The notes: generated by a model not told the origin, from the letters alone. Shown: positions 9,682-22,133, numbered from the stretch's first letter. The stretch is DNA of 64,000 bases from Actinomadura rudentiformis (GCF_008923185.1 NZ_WBMT01000001.1:124001-188000), one strand, 5' to 3'. Translations and numbers: made by a program.

Positions 9682-10365
9682 TCACGCCTCCGCGTAGGGG
9701 CCGGGCCGGGTGTCGTCCTTCTCGTAACCCAGCCGCGCCACCACGTCGACGACGCCTTCGGTGCCGGCGGTCAGCCGGATCAGCATCGGGATCATGCTCT
9801 TGAGCTCGACCCGGCCGGTCAGCGAGACCACGCCCGCGTTGACCCGGACCTGGATCCTGGACGGGACCTGCCACAGGCGGTCCACCAGGACCTCACGGAT
9901 GATCTCGTCGCGGATGTCATCGTCGGAACGCAGGAACACGCGCAGCAGGTCGGCGCGGGAAACGATGCCGTCCAACCGGCCTTGATCGTCAACGACGGGA
10001 AGGTGCTTGAAGCCCCTCTTGGCCATCCGCCGCGAGGCCGCGGCCACGGTGGTGTCCGGAGTGACGACCACCGCGGGGGTGCTCATGGCGCTGCGGGCAT
10101 CGGTAGCGGTGGCCTTAGCGCGAGCCCGGCGGTGCCGCGGGCTCTCCAACAGCGGCCTGGTACCGGCGCCCCGGTCGCTGAACTCCTCCTTGCGGAGCAG
10201 GTCGGCTTCCGTGACGATCCCCAAGACCTCGTTGTGCTCGCCCACCACGGGTACGGCGCTGATCCGGTTCTCGGCCAGCGTCTCGACGATCTCGACGAAC
10301 AGGGTGTCCTCCGGGACGCTGATCACGTCCCTGGTCATGACGTCTCCGACCTTGCGCCGTTCCAT
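9682..10365 (-). CDS. CBS-CBS-BON protein
   Basis: This 227-residue protein has two CBS motifs (about 8-62, starting VGDVMTRDVISV; about 95-155, with GFKHLPVVDDQGRLDGIVS), followed by a BON-type domain (about 160-220, VNAGVVSLTGRVELKSMIP). CBS pairs bind adenosyl nucleotides such as AMP, ATP or NADH and act as energy sensors; BON domains bind lipid or other ligands. GAGGAGG 5 bases before ATG 10365 fixes the start. This ribosome site lies inside the end of the USP gene, implying translational coupling. It is a paralogue of the gene at 16268. Confidence 0.9.
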   Translation of the reverse strand: MERRKVGDVMTRDVISVPEDTLFVEIVETLAENRISAVPVVGEHNEVLGIVTEADLLRKEEFSDRGAGTRPLLESPRHRRARAKATATDARSAMSTPAVVVTPDTTVAAASRRMAKRGFKHLPVVDDQGRLDGIVSRADLLRVFLRSDDDIRDEIIREVLVDRLWQVPSRIQVRVNAGVVSLTGRVELKSMIPMLIRLTAGTEGVVDVVARLGYEKDDTRPGPYAEA

Positions 10366-10366
10366 C

Positions 10367-10852
10367 TCAACCTCCTCTGATCGCCTCAGACGCCGTGGCG
10401 CCGGAGGCCGCGGCGCTGAAGGCGCTGCTTGCGGCGTGGTCGGCGCAGACGATGACCTCGCAATGCGCGGTCGCCAGGATGCCCGGGACGGTGTCACCAC
10501 CAAAGGGATTGCCGTGCTCGGAGTGAACACGTGCGCCGATGACCAGCAGTTCCGCACGATCGGCGGCGGCGGTGAGCGCCTGAGCAGGGTGACCGTGCGC
10601 GATGCGCAGCCGGGCCGTGAGATGCCGGGACCGCGGGATGGTCCTGGCCACCAGCGCACGCAGGCGCAGCCACGCCCGGGCCCTTTGCACGAGGCTCGGA
10701 TTCCGTGGCTCCTCGCGAGGCAGGACCTGGATGACGTCCAGGCGGGCGTGCCGGAGACGGGCTTCCTTCGAGGCGCGAACCAAGGCGGCGATGGAGTTCG
10801 GGGATCCGTCGACGCCGACGATGACACGTCTCTGTTCTGGAATGACTTGCAT
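10367..10852 (-). CDS. Universal stress protein, single UspA domain
   Basis: This 161-residue protein has one UspA domain starting RVIVGVDGSPNS and ending near LLVIGARVHSEHG and EVIVCADHAA. The canonical G-2X-G-9X-G ATP motif is not clear, so it may be of the non-ATP-binding type. TAGGAGG 5 bases before ATG 10852 fixes the start. It leads a three-gene operon (USP, CBS-BON, kinase) with overlapping or nearly touching genes. A DevR-type box lies 73-87 bases upstream. Confidence 0.88.
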   Translation of the reverse strand: MQVIPEQRRVIVGVDGSPNSIAALVRASKEARLRHARLDVIQVLPREEPRNPSLVQRARAWLRLRALVARTIPRSRHLTARLRIAHGHPAQALTAAADRAELLVIGARVHSEHGNPFGGDTVPGILATAHCEVIVCADHAASSAFSAAASGATASEAIRGG

Positions 10853-10924
10853 GTCGACCTCCTAACGGTTTCAGCCTCCCGCCGCACGAGGTCGTACCTG
10901 CAGAGCCAAGCGGTCCTTTCCCTC

Positions 10925-10939
10925 GGGACCTTCGGCCCT
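10925..10939. promoter_or_regulatory. DevR-type box upstream of the USP-CBS-kinase operon
   Basis: GGGACCTTCGGCCCT is near-palindromic and almost the complement of the site at 20840. An adjacent GGTCC (10912) and GGGACC (10925) form a second inverted pair, so there may be two overlapping sites, as is common in DosR promoters. Confidence 0.65.
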
Positions 10940-11002
10940 TTGGGGCTCGCCTCGCGGATGGCCGGCGGCAGGAGACCGACCTGACTTACGGGGTCGGCCG
11001 TG

Positions 11003-11395
11003 TCAGGTGGTGGGACGCCAGGAGCCACCCGTCTCGCGTTCGAACGCCGTGCGGGTGGTCACGGTGTCATAGAAGATGCGCAGGTTGGTGATCAGGCCTT
11101 CTTCGTCGAGTTCCAGCATGTCCACGCATTCGAAGCCGGCCGCGGTGCCCGAGGGCAGTGTCCAGTCGAAGTGGAACCAGACGCCGACGAGACGTTCGCC
11201 CTGGGTGACGCCACGGAGGTGGAGTTCGGAGCGACCGGTGTCGGCGAGCAGTCTCGGGTAGAACTCCACAGCGGGCGACGGCCCGTACAGCGGGGAGTGG
11301 ACGATCGCCTCAGGGTGGAAGAGCGCCAGGACTCCCTCCAGGTCGCCGCGCTCAAGGGCGGCGAGGTAGCTCGCGGCCAGCGTGGAGGCTGTCAT
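11003..11395 (-). CDS. SnoaL/NTF2-like protein
   Basis: This 130-residue protein has the alpha+beta cone fold of SnoaL-like proteins: a helical start (AASYLAALERGDLEGVLALF), then HPEAIVHSPLYGP and a beta-rich remainder with VWFHFDWTLPSG and CVDMLELDEEGLITNLRIFYD. Members are ligand-binding or isomerase-type enzymes of varied function. It starts at ATG 11395, overlapping the stop of the TetR gene by 4 bases (ATGA). The two are therefore co-expressed, and the TetR protein may sense this enzyme's substrate. Confidence 0.8.
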   Translation of the reverse strand: MTASTLAASYLAALERGDLEGVLALFHPEAIVHSPLYGPSPAVEFYPRLLADTGRSELHLRGVTQGERLVGVWFHFDWTLPSGTAAGFECVDMLELDEEGLITNLRIFYDTVTTRTAFERETGGSWRPTT

Positions 11396-12066
11396 GAGCG
11401 TTCCTGGATGAGGGTGGCCAGGCCGTCGAGGAGGCGGTCCAGGCCGAAGGCGCGGGCGTTGTCGTCCAGGGCGGGGGTGGGGCCGCTCAGCGCCTGGCTG
11501 AGCTCGGGAAACAGGTCCGCCCGGCTGCGGATCAGCTCGGCCATCTCACTGCCGCCCGACCAGGCCTGGGTACCTGCCGTGATCATCGATTGGGTGGTGC
11601 GGACGTGCCCGACCAGCAGGAACGCGGCGGCCATGCGCTCGTCGCCGGTGAGTCCGGTTCCGGCCAGCGCGGCCATCGCGCTCTCGGTCCATCCGGCCTC
11701 GCGGGGGCCCATGACGCGGGCGCCCACGGTGACGGCGGGCAGCCAGGGGTGCTGCCGCCAGACCTCGGTGAGCTGCCGGACGAACTCCTGCAATTTGGCC
11801 CGCCAGCCACCGGGGACCTTGCTCAGGTCGGGCGGTTCTCCCACCGCCGTGTCGATCATGATGCTGAGCAGCTCGGACTTGTTCGAGACGTAGCGGTAGA
11901 GCGACATCTTGGTGAAGCCGAGATCGGCGGCGACGCGCTGCATGGAGACCGCCTCGATGCCCTCTGCGTCGGCGATCGCAATGGCCGCGTCGACGATCGC
12001 GGACACCGAGAGCGGCATGCGCGGTTTCTTCTCCGGCTGGTCGCGGAGATCCCAGAGCGCCTTCAT
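11392..12066 (-). CDS. TetR-family regulator
   Basis: This 224-residue protein has an N-terminal HTH (about 20-65; IVDAAIAIADAEGIEAVSMQ, then VAADLGFTKMSLYRYVSNKS) and a C-terminal ligand and dimerisation domain of the actinobacterial TetR_C type. It sits divergently from the DUF6069 membrane protein and upstream of, and overlapping, the SnoaL-like gene. This arrangement usually means self-repression and repression of the divergent gene. It has no visible link to the dormancy genes on either side. Confidence 0.88.
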   Translation of the reverse strand: MKALWDLRDQPEKKPRMPLSVSAIVDAAIAIADAEGIEAVSMQRVAADLGFTKMSLYRYVSNKSELLSIMIDTAVGEPPDLSKVPGGWRAKLQEFVRQLTEVWRQHPWLPAVTVGARVMGPREAGWTESAMAALAGTGLTGDERMAAAFLLVGHVRTTQSMITAGTQAWSGGSEMAELIRSRADLFPELSQALSGPTPALDDNARAFGLDRLLDGLATLIQERS

Positions 12067-12176
12067 CGCACCAACCTCTTGTCAGCTCGGCCATGATGTG
12101 TCTAGCTTACATTAAGTATCCGTCGGACACTCCGCTTCCATCGGACATCCCTTTACGCGAGAGGTCAGGTCAGACC
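12067..12176. promoter_or_regulatory. Divergent promoter/operator region of tetR
   Basis: This AT-richer 110-base gap between divergent genes holds the small inverted repeat CTTACATTAAG (12106-12116) and two TCGGACA direct repeats near 12125 and 12140. Either could be the TetR operator; which one is not decidable by eye. Confidence 0.35.
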
Positions 12177-12644
12177 ATGACGAGCAACGTCACCTCCAGC
12201 AGCCTCGGCGCCGCCCAGCCCCCGATGACCGCCGCCACGACCCCTGCCACGACCGCTGCCCGCACCATCCCGATGTGGCGCACCGGCCTGTTCGCCTGCG
12301 TCGCCGCCGCCGTGGCCACCACGGTCACCGCCGCCATCGCCCGGGGGGCGGGGGTGCCCTTGGAGATCGCCGGCGAGCCGGTCCCGCTGCTCGGCTTCAC
12401 CGAGCTGACACTGCTGTTCAGCGCGATCGGCGTGCTGCTGGCCGTGGCGCTGCGTCGCTGGGCCGCGTCGCCCAAGCGCATGTTCCTCGCGGTCACCCTC
12501 GTCCTCACCGCGCTGTCGATCGTGCCCGACCTGCTCATATCGGCGACGGTCGCGACGAGACTCACCCTGTTCGCCACCCATCTGGTGGCCGCGGTGATCG
12601 TCATCCCGCTGGTTGCCGGTCGCCTGCCCGGCCGCACCCGATAG
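12177..12644 (+). CDS. DUF6069-like four-helix membrane protein
   Basis: This 155-residue protein has a 30-residue Ala/Thr-rich start and four hydrophobic segments (about 38-58, 72-92, 102-118, 125-148), ending in a short basic tail. The length and helix spacing match the DUF6069 family of actinobacterial membrane proteins, whose function is unknown. ATG 12177 is preferred over ATG 12093 because GAGAGG precedes it and the upstream part lies in the operator region. It is probably controlled by the divergent TetR. Confidence 0.75.
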   Translation: MTSNVTSSSLGAAQPPMTAATTPATTAARTIPMWRTGLFACVAAAVATTVTAAIARGAGVPLEIAGEPVPLLGFTELTLLFSAIGVLLAVALRRWAASPKRMFLAVTLVLTALSIVPDLLISATVATRLTLFATHLVAAVIVIPLVAGRLPGRTR

Positions 12645-12664
12645 CGACCGGCCGAGCGAGGCCG

Positions 12665-12708
12665 CGGCCTCCCCGCCGACCGCCGACCGCCGGTCGGCGG
12701 GGAGGCCG
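12665..12708. terminator. Strong hairpin between convergent genes
   Basis: Two perfect 17-base arms (12665-12681 and 12692-12708) enclose a 10-base loop, just past the DUF6069 stop and between convergent genes. The 260 bases beyond it (12709-12968) hold no clear gene; a 24-codon hydrophobic frame from GTG about 12856 is only a possibility. Confidence 0.75.
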
Positions 12709-12968
12709 ATCTTCGGCAAGCTCTGCCAGCACGTCAGGTGGCGGGGAACGGACCAGCCAGACTCCGCCGCACGCGAACATCACGATCGACCTGCGCAGCC
12801 ACGGCCGCGCCCCGGATGTCTTACCGGAGCTCCCAGTCACCGCCCATGACGAGTCGTGCGCGCCGCGGCGCTGGTCACCCTCGGCATTCTGGTCCTGCTC
12901 GAAGCATTCACCGTGGTGGGTTTGGCTTAGCTGCGGCCCTTCAGGCCAGGCCAGCCGTTGTTTGAGAT

Positions 12969-15691
<2,723 letters not shown>

Positions 15692-15695
<4 letters not shown>

Positions 15696-15994
15696 GTCAG
15701 CTTGGCCAGACGCTCTTGGTAGTCCTCGGCATCGATCTCGCCACGGGCGAGCCGCTCGGCGAGGATGCCGCGCGCCCGCTCGATCCCGGCGCCTTCGACC
15801 GGTGTCGTTCTCGTCTGCGGGCGGCTGTTCGCGGTTGCCTGGAGCACGAGCCAGACGACAGCCGTGATCACCGCGAGCCAGGCGACCATCATGATCGGTC
15901 CCAAGACCCACATCCAGCCGGACCAGCCGTTGGCTTCCATATGGCCCCAACCTCCGCCGGGCCCTGAGAACGCCATCGCGTGAACGGTGTTCAT
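15692..15994 (-). CDS. Small membrane protein with SHOCT domain
   Basis: This 100-residue protein has a Gly/Trp-rich start, one membrane helix (about 28-50, PIMMVAWLAVITAVVWLVL), and a C-terminal SHOCT motif (about 70-98, ARGILAERLARGEIDAEDYQ). SHOCT segments are short oligomerisation modules. AGGAGG 8 bases upstream fixes ATG 15994. Overlap with the ATPase gene suggests a joint role, perhaps as an accessory of the pump. A DevR-type box lies about 50-64 bases upstream. Confidence 0.85.
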
Positions 15995-16043
15995 GAGGTC
16001 CACCTCCTCATCTCACTGTGCGTCCACCAAGAACGGCGTAGGG

Positions 16044-16058
16044 AGGGGCGAAGGTCCT
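16044..16058. promoter_or_regulatory. DevR-type box upstream of the SHOCT-ATPase operon
   Basis: AGGGGCGAAGGTCCT is an imperfect palindrome, about 50-64 bases upstream of ATG 15994. Confidence 0.6.
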
Positions 16059-16142
16059 GAGAATGCGGGGCACACGTCCGCCAGGCGGCGTGCTTCCTAG
16101 CGATGTGGGTCACCTGCCCGGTCGCCGGACAACGACGAGCGA

Positions 16143-16158
16143 AGGGCACGACGTCCCT
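16143..16158. promoter_or_regulatory. Possible second DevR-type box
   Basis: AGGGCACGACGTCCCT has two matching outer arms (AGGG/CCCT) and an altered centre. It is about 150 bases upstream of the SHOCT gene and could be a distal site, or chance. Confidence 0.35.
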
Positions 16159-16267
16159 CTTGCGAGCCGTCCTATCCGACGACGAGACCGCTTCATCCCG
16201 GCTGACCCCGGCAGGAGCTGTCAGTGCTCCGGCCGGGGCCTGAATGAGCGAGGTGTTCTCGCCGTTG

Positions 16268-16948
16268 TCACAGGGTGGGGTAGTGCTGGGCGTAGGTGTC
16301 GTCGATGGTCCAGCTCAGGTGGCCTTGGGCCGACACGACGCCTTCCAGTCTGCGGATGGCGTGCAGCAGTTGGGGGATTTGTGAGCGTCGTTCGACCTGT
16401 CCCTGGACGCGGACCTGTCCCTGCTGGACATCGACGGTGTAGAGGTTGGCGTCCCAGCCGAACTGGTCGGCGATGATGGTGTGCAGGACGTCGTCGTGGA
16501 TGTCGTGGTCGGGTCGGGTGTAGACGCGCAGGGCGTCGCTGCGGCTGATGATGCCGGCCAGCCGTCCGGTCGCCGGGTCGGTGACGGGCAGCCTGCTGAC
16601 GTGGTGGCGCCGCATGGTCCGGGCGGCCTGTTCGACGGTCGCGGTGGGAGAGATGGTGATCGCGGGCGTGGTCATGAGGTCGCACGCGACGGTCCCGGCG
16701 GTCTTGCGGATCTCGCGTCGCCGGCGGGGCCCGGCGAACGGGTGCGGGTCTTCGGTCGCGCCGGGGTCGGCCTCTTTGAGCAGCAGGTCGGTCGCCGAGA
16801 CCACTCCGCACAGGGTGCCGTCGGGCCGCACGACCGGTACGGCGTCCACCCCGTGCAGGCGCAGAGTCTGCACGATCTCCTTGAACGGTGCTTGCTCGGG
16901 TACGGCGATGACGTCGGTGGTCATGACTGCTTCAACGGCGGTGCCCAT
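16268..16948 (-). CDS. CBS-CBS-BON protein, second paralogue
   Basis: This 226-residue protein has the same layout as the gene at 9682: CBS 1 (about 8-60, MTTDVIAVPEQAPFKEIVQT), CBS 2 (about 93-150, with HHVSRLPVTDPATGRLAGII), and a BON-type domain (about 165-215, VDVQQGQVRVQGQVERRSQ). It is expected to sense adenine nucleotides. GGAGGAGG a few bases before ATG 16948 fixes the start. The 5' side runs into a decayed acetate kinase. A DevR-type box lies 80-95 bases upstream. Confidence 0.9.
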   Translation of the reverse strand: MGTAVEAVMTTDVIAVPEQAPFKEIVQTLRLHGVDAVPVVRPDGTLCGVVSATDLLLKEADPGATEDPHPFAGPRRRREIRKTAGTVACDLMTTPAITISPTATVEQAARTMRRHHVSRLPVTDPATGRLAGIISRSDALRVYTRPDHDIHDDVLHTIIADQFGWDANLYTVDVQQGQVRVQGQVERRSQIPQLLHAIRRLEGVVSAQGHLSWTIDDTYAQHYPTL

Positions 16949-17027
16949 GGGACCCTCCTCCAATTCTGGCCCTGCGTGGAGTTGTTGATTTCGCCTCCAC
17001 ACTGCGGCATCTCCGCAGGTCCTGCCT

Positions 17028-17043
17028 AAGGTCGAAAGTCCCT
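17028..17043. promoter_or_regulatory. DevR-type box upstream of the CBS-BON gene
   Basis: AAGGTCGAAAGTCCCT keeps the right arm AGTCCCT and most of the left; it is 80-95 bases upstream of ATG 16948. Confidence 0.55.
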
Positions 17044-17107
17044 CGAACGGCGGCATTGGTCTCGGCTCAGCGGCCGGGCCTCTGCCTGTGGCAAGGGCGC
17101 TGCATGT

Positions 17108-17284
17108 GCCTGTGTCGAGCGATTCCAGGTCTTTCCGGGCTGTGAGGACGAGAGTTCGCACGGGTGCGGCGCCGCCAGCCGTTCGCCCTCCCGGCACCCG
17201 GCCCGGTGGCCAGGTCAGGGCCGTGGCGTCGTGGTCGAGCAGGCTCAGCTTGAGGTTGCTCGATCCCGGGTTGACCGTGAGCAC
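17108..17284 (-). pseudogene. ackA: Acetate kinase with internal deletion
   Basis: The frame opens with VLTVNPGSSNLKLSLLDHDA, the acetate kinase N-terminus with its phosphate-binding NPGSS motif. After about 20 codons it continues VRTLVLTARKDLE, which matches the very end of acetate kinases (typically VLVVPAREDLEIA). About 350 codons in between are missing. It lies 15 bases after the phosphoketolase stop, the usual place for ackA in an xfp-ackA operon. The product cannot be active. Confidence 0.7.
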
Positions 17285-17299
17285 CCTCCTGGTCGTCTC

Positions 17300-19660
17300 T
17301 TAGTAGGGCCAGGTCCAGTCGCGGACTTCGGGGGCGTCCTCGCCGTGTTCGCGGGTGTAGGCGCGCAGCGCGAGGCGTTGGTCGGCCATGCGCTGGCGGA
17401 GGTGGGCGACGCGGCCGCCGAGGTGGGGGACACGGTCGATGACGTCCATGACCAGGTGGTAGCGGTCGAGGTCGTTCAGCATGACCATGTCGAACGGCGT
17501 CGTGGTGGTGCCTTCCTCCTTGTAGCCGCGGACGTGGAGGTTGTGGTGGCCGTTGCGGCGGTAGGTAAGGCGGTGGATGAGGTAGGGGTAGCCGTGGAAG
17601 GCGAAGATGACCGGCTTGTCGGTGGTGAACAGCGCGTCGTACTCCGGCTCGGTCAGGCCGTTGGGGTGTTCGCCGGCGGGCTGGAGCCTCATCAGATCGA
17701 TCACGTTGACGACGCGTACACGCAGGTCGGGCAGGTGCTGGCGGAGCAGGTCGACAGCGGCGAGGGTCTCCAGGGTCGGGATGTCGCCGGCGCAGGCCAG
17801 CACCACGTCGGGGTCGGCCCCGCCGTCGGTGCTCGCCCATTCCCAGATCCCGATGCCGCGGGTGCAGTGCAGGACGGCGGCGTCCATCGGCAGCCAGTTG
17901 AGCGCGGGCTGCTTGCCCGCGACCACCACGTTGATGTGGTCGCGCGAGCGCAGGCAGTGGTCGCCGACCGACAGCAGGGTGTTGGCGTCCGGCGGCAGGT
18001 AGACCCGGACGATCTCGGCCTTCTTGTTCATGACGACGTCCAGGAAGCCCGGGTCCTGATGGGTGAAGCCGTTGTGGTCCTGGCGCCAGACATGCGACGA
18101 CAGCAGGTAGTTGAGCGAGGCGATCGGGCGCCGCCACGGCAGGTGCCGGGTCACCTTGAGCCATTTGGCGTGCTGGTTGAACATCGAGTCGACGATGTGG
18201 ATGAACGCCTCGTAGCTGTTGAACAGCCCGTGCCGCCCGGTCAGTAGATAGCCCTCCAGCCAGCCCTGGCACAGATGCTCCGACAGGATCTCCATGACAC
18301 GGCCGTTCGCCGCCAGATGCTCGTCGGACTCGTGGCGTTCGCCGGTGAAGACACGGTCGGTGACCTCGAAGACGTCACCGAGCCGGTTGGAGGCCGTCTC
18401 GTCCGGCCCCATGATCCGGAAGTTGTCGGGGTTGGCGGTGATGACGTCGCGCAGGAATGCGCCGAGCCGCCTGGTCGGTTCGGTGGAGGTCGTGCCGGGC
18501 TTGTCGACGGGCACCGCGTAGCCGCGGAAGTCCGGCAGGACCAGGGGACGCAGCAGGAGACCGCCGTTGGCGTGCGGGTTGGCGCTCATCCGCCGATCCC
18601 CCGTCGGCGCCATCGCGCGCAGCTCGGCCGTCGGCCGGCCCTCGTCATCGAAAAGACGCTCGGGCCGGTAGGACCGCAGCCACGTCTCGAGTTGAGCGAG
18701 GTGCTCGGGATTGTCACGTACGCCCGCCAGGGGCACCTGGTGGGCACGCCACGTGCCTTCGACCGGGACGCCGTCGACCTCCTGCGGCCCGGTCCAGCCC
18801 TTGGGGGTCCGCAGGATGATCATCGGCCAGCGGCGGCGCTCGTGGACCTTGCCGGTGCGAGCGCCGTGCTGGATCGCGGCGATCTCGTCGAACGCGCGGT
18901 CCAGCGCGGCGGCCATGCCTTGGTGCATCTTGGCAGGGTCGTCGCCGGTGACCAGATAGGGGTTGTAGCCGTAGCCGTCGAAGAGCTGGACCAGCTCCTC
19001 CTCGGGAATCCGAGCCAGCACCGCCGGATTGGCGATCTTGTAGCCGTTCAGGTGCAGGATGGGCAGCACCGCGCCGTCGTTCACCGGATCCAGGAACTTG
19101 TTGGCGTGCCAGGACGCCGCCAGCGGACCGGTCTCGGCCTCACCATCCCCCACGATGCACGCCACGGTCAGGTCCGGGTTGTCGAACGCGGCGCCGAAGG
19201 CATGCGCGAGCGAATAGCCCAGCTCGCCGCCCTCATGGATCGACCCCGGCGTCTCCGGCGCCACATGACTGGGCACCCCGCCGGGGAAGGAGAATTGCCT
19301 GAACAGCCGCTGCATCCCGGTCTCGTCCTGCGGCACCTCCGGATAGACCTCGCTGTAGGTGCCCTCCAGCCACGCGTTCGCCACCGCCGCAGGACCACCA
19401 TGCCCCGGGCCCATGATGTAGATCATGTCCAGATCGCGTGCCTGGATGAGCCGGTTGAGATGGGCGTAACAGAAGTTCAGGCCGGGCGTCGTCCCCCAGT
19501 GCCCCAGCAGCCGCGGCTTGATGTGCTCAGGCCGCAACGGCTCGCGCAGCAACGGATTGGCCAACAGATAGATCTGCGCCGCCGACAGATAGTTGGTAGC
19601 CGCCCAGTAGGCGTCGATCAGCCGCGCTTCCTGCTTCGACAGGGGTGCGTTCTTTGCCAT
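17300..19660 (-). CDS. xfp: Xylulose-5-phosphate/fructose-6-phosphate phosphoketolase
   Basis: This 786-residue thiamine-diphosphate enzyme splits xylulose-5-P (and often fructose-6-P) into acetyl phosphate plus a triose or tetrose phosphate. Visible family motifs include [40 protein letters not shown] in the ThDP region, [14 protein letters not shown] and [19 protein letters not shown]. Length is normal. ATG 19660 ([14 protein letters not shown]) has GGAG upstream. It lies 88 bases after the Acg-like gene on the same strand and may share its promoter. Its usual partner acetate kinase is reduced to a remnant just downstream. Confidence 0.95.
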   Translation of the reverse strand: MAKNAPLSKQEARLIDAYWAATNYLSAAQIYLLANPLLREPLRPEHIKPRLLGHWGTTPGLNFCYAHLNRLIQARDLDMIYIMGPGHGGPAAVANAWLEGTYSEVYPEVPQDETGMQRLFRQFSFPGGVPSHVAPETPGSIHEGGELGYSLAHAFGAAFDNPDLTVACIVGDGEAETGPLAASWHANKFLDPVNDGAVLPILHLNGYKIANPAVLARIPEEELVQLFDGYGYNPYLVTGDDPAKMHQGMAAALDRAFDEIAAIQHGARTGKVHERRRWPMIILRTPKGWTGPQEVDGVPVEGTWRAHQVPLAGVRDNPEHLAQLETWLRSYRPERLFDDEGRPTAELRAMAPTGDRRMSANPHANGGLLLRPLVLPDFRGYAVPVDKPGTTSTEPTRRLGAFLRDVITANPDNFRIMGPDETASNRLGDVFEVTDRVFTGERHESDEHLAANGRVMEILSEHLCQGWLEGYLLTGRHGLFNSYEAFIHIVDSMFNQHAKWLKVTRHLPWRRPIASLNYLLSSHVWRQDHNGFTHQDPGFLDVVMNKKAEIVRVYLPPDANTLLSVGDHCLRSRDHINVVVAGKQPALNWLPMDAAVLHCTRGIGIWEWASTDGGADPDVVLACAGDIPTLETLAAVDLLRQHLPDLRVRVVNVIDLMRLQPAGEHPNGLTEPEYDALFTTDKPVIFAFHGYPYLIHRLTYRRNGHHNLHVRGYKEEGTTTTPFDMVMLNDLDRYHLVMDVIDRVPHLGGRVAHLRQRMADQRLALRAYTREHGEDAPEVRDWTWPY

Positions 19661-19748
19661 CGCATGGTCTCCATTGTCATTAACGTCATCGACCACCGCT
19701 GTGCCCCTGCCCCTGAGGCGCGAGGGCAATCTCGCCTTCGATGCCACC

Positions 19749-20780
19749 TCAGGCCTCTTCGGTGAGAACGTGTTCGACGGGTCGGCGCACCGTGGCGAAC
19801 TCGCCCGTGGCCGCTCCCAGCCGCAGGACCAGTTGAGGGTGCTCTCCGGCGCAGAACCGTGTCCGGATGAACTCCCGCAGTTCGGGGATCTCGAGGGCCT
19901 GCGTGTGGAACGCCGCTGACACGTCCTCCTCCACCGACGCACGGAGCAGGACCCGTTGCAGCGCCTGTCCGGCGCGGAGCCAGTCTTCGGCCTCGTCGCC
20001 CTTGGTGGTGAGAACGCACGCCACTCCGGTCACCGGCTCATCCGGCCAGTCGACGGGTCTCTCCTCGGCAGCGGTGCCCCAGCCGTGCCCGCGCGCGAAG
20101 TCCCTCCCGGGAAAGTGCGGCTCTGTGTGCGGTGCCTCCTTCGGGTAGGCGCCCTCGTGAACGCCTTCCCGGCGCGGGTTGCCCGGGGCCGGCGCCCACC
20201 TGGCCAGCTCTCCCGCGTACGAGGGGGTGCGCTGGTGAACGTGCTCGGCGGCGACCGTCAAAGCCGCGATGGCTCCGCGGGTAGGCGCGTCCACGATGAT
20301 CCGCAGCGTGGCGCCCTCACTCTGCGCCTCCTGCCGCAAGACCGACAGCAGTGCTTCGGCGACCGGGTCCGGCTTGAACGCCCCGCGATGGGTACGGCGG
20401 CGCCGGATCTCCCCGTACAGCCGCCCGTTGTCCTCCGACTCAGGCGCCCGTTCGCGCAGGCTCACATCGGCGAGCAGGTGCGGCCGGTCCGGGTCGGGCA
20501 GCAGCGCGACCTCAGGCTCGTATCCCAGATGGCGCGCGGCCACGCGCAAGGTGAAGATCGCGGCACCGCAGCTGATCAGCATCTCCCGGCCCTCGGGATC
20601 GGCCACGCTCAGCCGCCGGTCGGCATCCGCGCGCACAGTGATCCGATCTCCGCTCCAGGTGAACAGCCATGGCTGGGTGTTGTGCACCGACGGCGCCCAC
20701 GTCGCCGCCTCGACGGCGGCCCGCACATGCTCGGCCGGTGGGTTGAAGCCGCTCTCCCCTTTGCCTCGAGTCGAGGGCAT
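19749..20780 (-). CDS. acg: Acg-family nitroreductase-like protein
   Basis: This 343-residue protein is about twice the size of a single nitroreductase domain, as in the Acg (Rv2032) family. It shows [13 protein letters not shown] near the start, [12 protein letters not shown] in the middle, and PQLVLRLG near the end. Acg proteins bind FMN and are strongly induced by DosR in mycobacteria; their reaction is unsettled, possibly flavin storage. AAGGAG before ATG 20780 fixes the start. A DevR-type box lies 60-75 bases upstream. Confidence 0.88.
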   Translation of the reverse strand: MPSTRGKGESGFNPPAEHVRAAVEAATWAPSVHNTQPWLFTWSGDRITVRADADRRLSVADPEGREMLISCGAAIFTLRVAARHLGYEPEVALLPDPDRPHLLADVSLRERAPESEDNGRLYGEIRRRRTHRGAFKPDPVAEALLSVLRQEAQSEGATLRIIVDAPTRGAIAALTVAAEHVHQRTPSYAGELARWAPAPGNPRREGVHEGAYPKEAPHTEPHFPGRDFARGHGWGTAAEERPVDWPDEPVTGVACVLTTKGDEAEDWLRAGQALQRVLLRASVEEDVSAAFHTQALEIPELREFIRTRFCAGEHPQLVLRLGAATGEFATVRRPVEHVLTEEA

Positions 20781-20839
20781 GATGAGCTCCTTTGTCTGCC
20801 GATGGACCTCCACTCCATCAAGCTTCCGGTGCCGGATTC

Positions 20840-20855
20840 AGGGCCGAAGGTCCCT
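20840..20855. promoter_or_regulatory. DevR-type box between divergent acg and CBS genes
   Basis: AGGGCCGAAGGTCCCT is a near-perfect palindrome. It is 60-75 bases from the acg start and about 130 from the divergent CBS gene. Confidence 0.65.
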
Positions 20856-20984
20856 TATGGAGGGGACGTCTGGTCGCCAGACCACGGGATTCGCAGGACC
20901 TGCGCCTCTGCCGGATCCGATGCCGGAAACAAAGACTGGAAGCGTCAAGTGCGGCCGACCGACCGCTGATCCCGGGAGAGCCTC

Positions 20985-21527
20985 ATGAACGCGCGCACAC
21001 CACTCGAAGCACGAACCGTGGCCCAGGTGATGACCACCGATCTGCTCACCATCACTCCCGAGGAGTCGGTCCTGATGGCCTGGGAGCTCATGTGCCAGGC
21101 CCGGATCCACCACCTGCCGGTCGTCAGCGCCGAGGGCAGCTTCATGGGCGTCGTCGACGCGCAGATCCTCATGGCGACCTGGGAGTCCGCCGGTCCCGGA
21201 CGAGCCCGGCGCCCCGTCCGTGACCTCCTGCCCGGCAGCCCCCTGCTGGCCGTGCTCGCCGACGACCCCATCCCGACGGCGGCCCGCGCCATGCTCAGCG
21301 CCAACACCGACTACGTCGCCGTCATCGACGACGACCGCACCCTGATCGGGCTGCTCACCGCGCACGACCTCATCAACGCGCTCGCCGGCGGCCCCACACC
21401 ACAGCCACACCCCCGTCCGAGCATGCCCTCCCTCTACCGAATGGAACCGGTCCTTCCGAAGCACCGGCCCGCCGAGCGGCCCGAGGCCATGGCTCACCCC
21501 AGCCGCACCGTCATCTCGCCCGACTGA
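20985..21527 (+). CDS. CBS-domain pair protein
   Basis: This 180-residue protein has two CBS motifs (about 12-65 with VAQVMTTDLLTITPEESVLM and IHHLPVVSAEGSFMGVV; about 75-135 with VRDLLPGSPLLAV and TDYVAVIDDDRTLIGLLT) and a proline-rich tail without a BON domain. It likely senses adenine nucleotides. It is divergent from acg and may share its control site. It is the right edge of the dormancy-type island. Confidence 0.88.
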   Translation: MNARTPLEARTVAQVMTTDLLTITPEESVLMAWELMCQARIHHLPVVSAEGSFMGVVDAQILMATWESAGPGRARRPVRDLLPGSPLLAVLADDPIPTAARAMLSANTDYVAVIDDDRTLIGLLTAHDLINALAGGPTPQPHPRPSMPSLYRMEPVLPKHRPAERPEAMAHPSRTVISPD

Positions 21528-22133
21528 GACCCACAAGTACAGGGGCGTGACGGGCGTACCTGCCATGCCGTACTAAGTCAGTCGCGTTTCGCGGTCACGG
21601 TCATGCGCGCTGAATGACGTTCCGCCATGGCCGGTGAGCGGAGAAGGCCGCCGTGTAAGTCATGCGTGAGCTCAAGTCCGTGTGCTCGGCCATGACGCTC
21701 TCCTGGGGCGACCATGCGGTCGAGGAGGCGGTGTCGAAGGTGTGCCGCTGATGGTCTGCCACGCCTGGTACTGACCTTGGGACGCACTGAGCGACGCCGT
21801 CACCCACGTCGAAAGCACCGCATGTGAGGCGACCAATACCTAGCCTTGCTGCTTTCCAGTGACACCTCTGCGCGCATCGGCACAAACCCACAGTTCCGAG
21901 TGGAGGCTGGCGCAGACGAGGTACTCGGCGCCGCGCCGAAGATGACCGTCGCGCCCGGGCCGGTGTGGTCCGGGGACGCTGACGGTTCGCGCGTGCAGCA
22001 GGGCACCGGTCTTCTGAGTCAGTCAGGGTGAAGGCTCTCATCCGAGAAGGCGCTTGAGGAGACGATTCTCAGACGGCTTGGGAGTGGGGTCGCACCGGAC
22101 GCCGCTGGCGCCATAGGAGTGGCCTTCACCTGA
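21528..22133. other. Gene-free stretch
   Basis: No convincing gene. Several short open frames exist on both strands but none shows a recognisable family or a good ribosome site. Confidence 0.45.

Noticed and set aside
12856..12930. 24-residue hydrophobic micro-protein from GTG
   Set aside because: No ribosome site, no relatives recognised, and the region is otherwise non-coding; left as a remark only.
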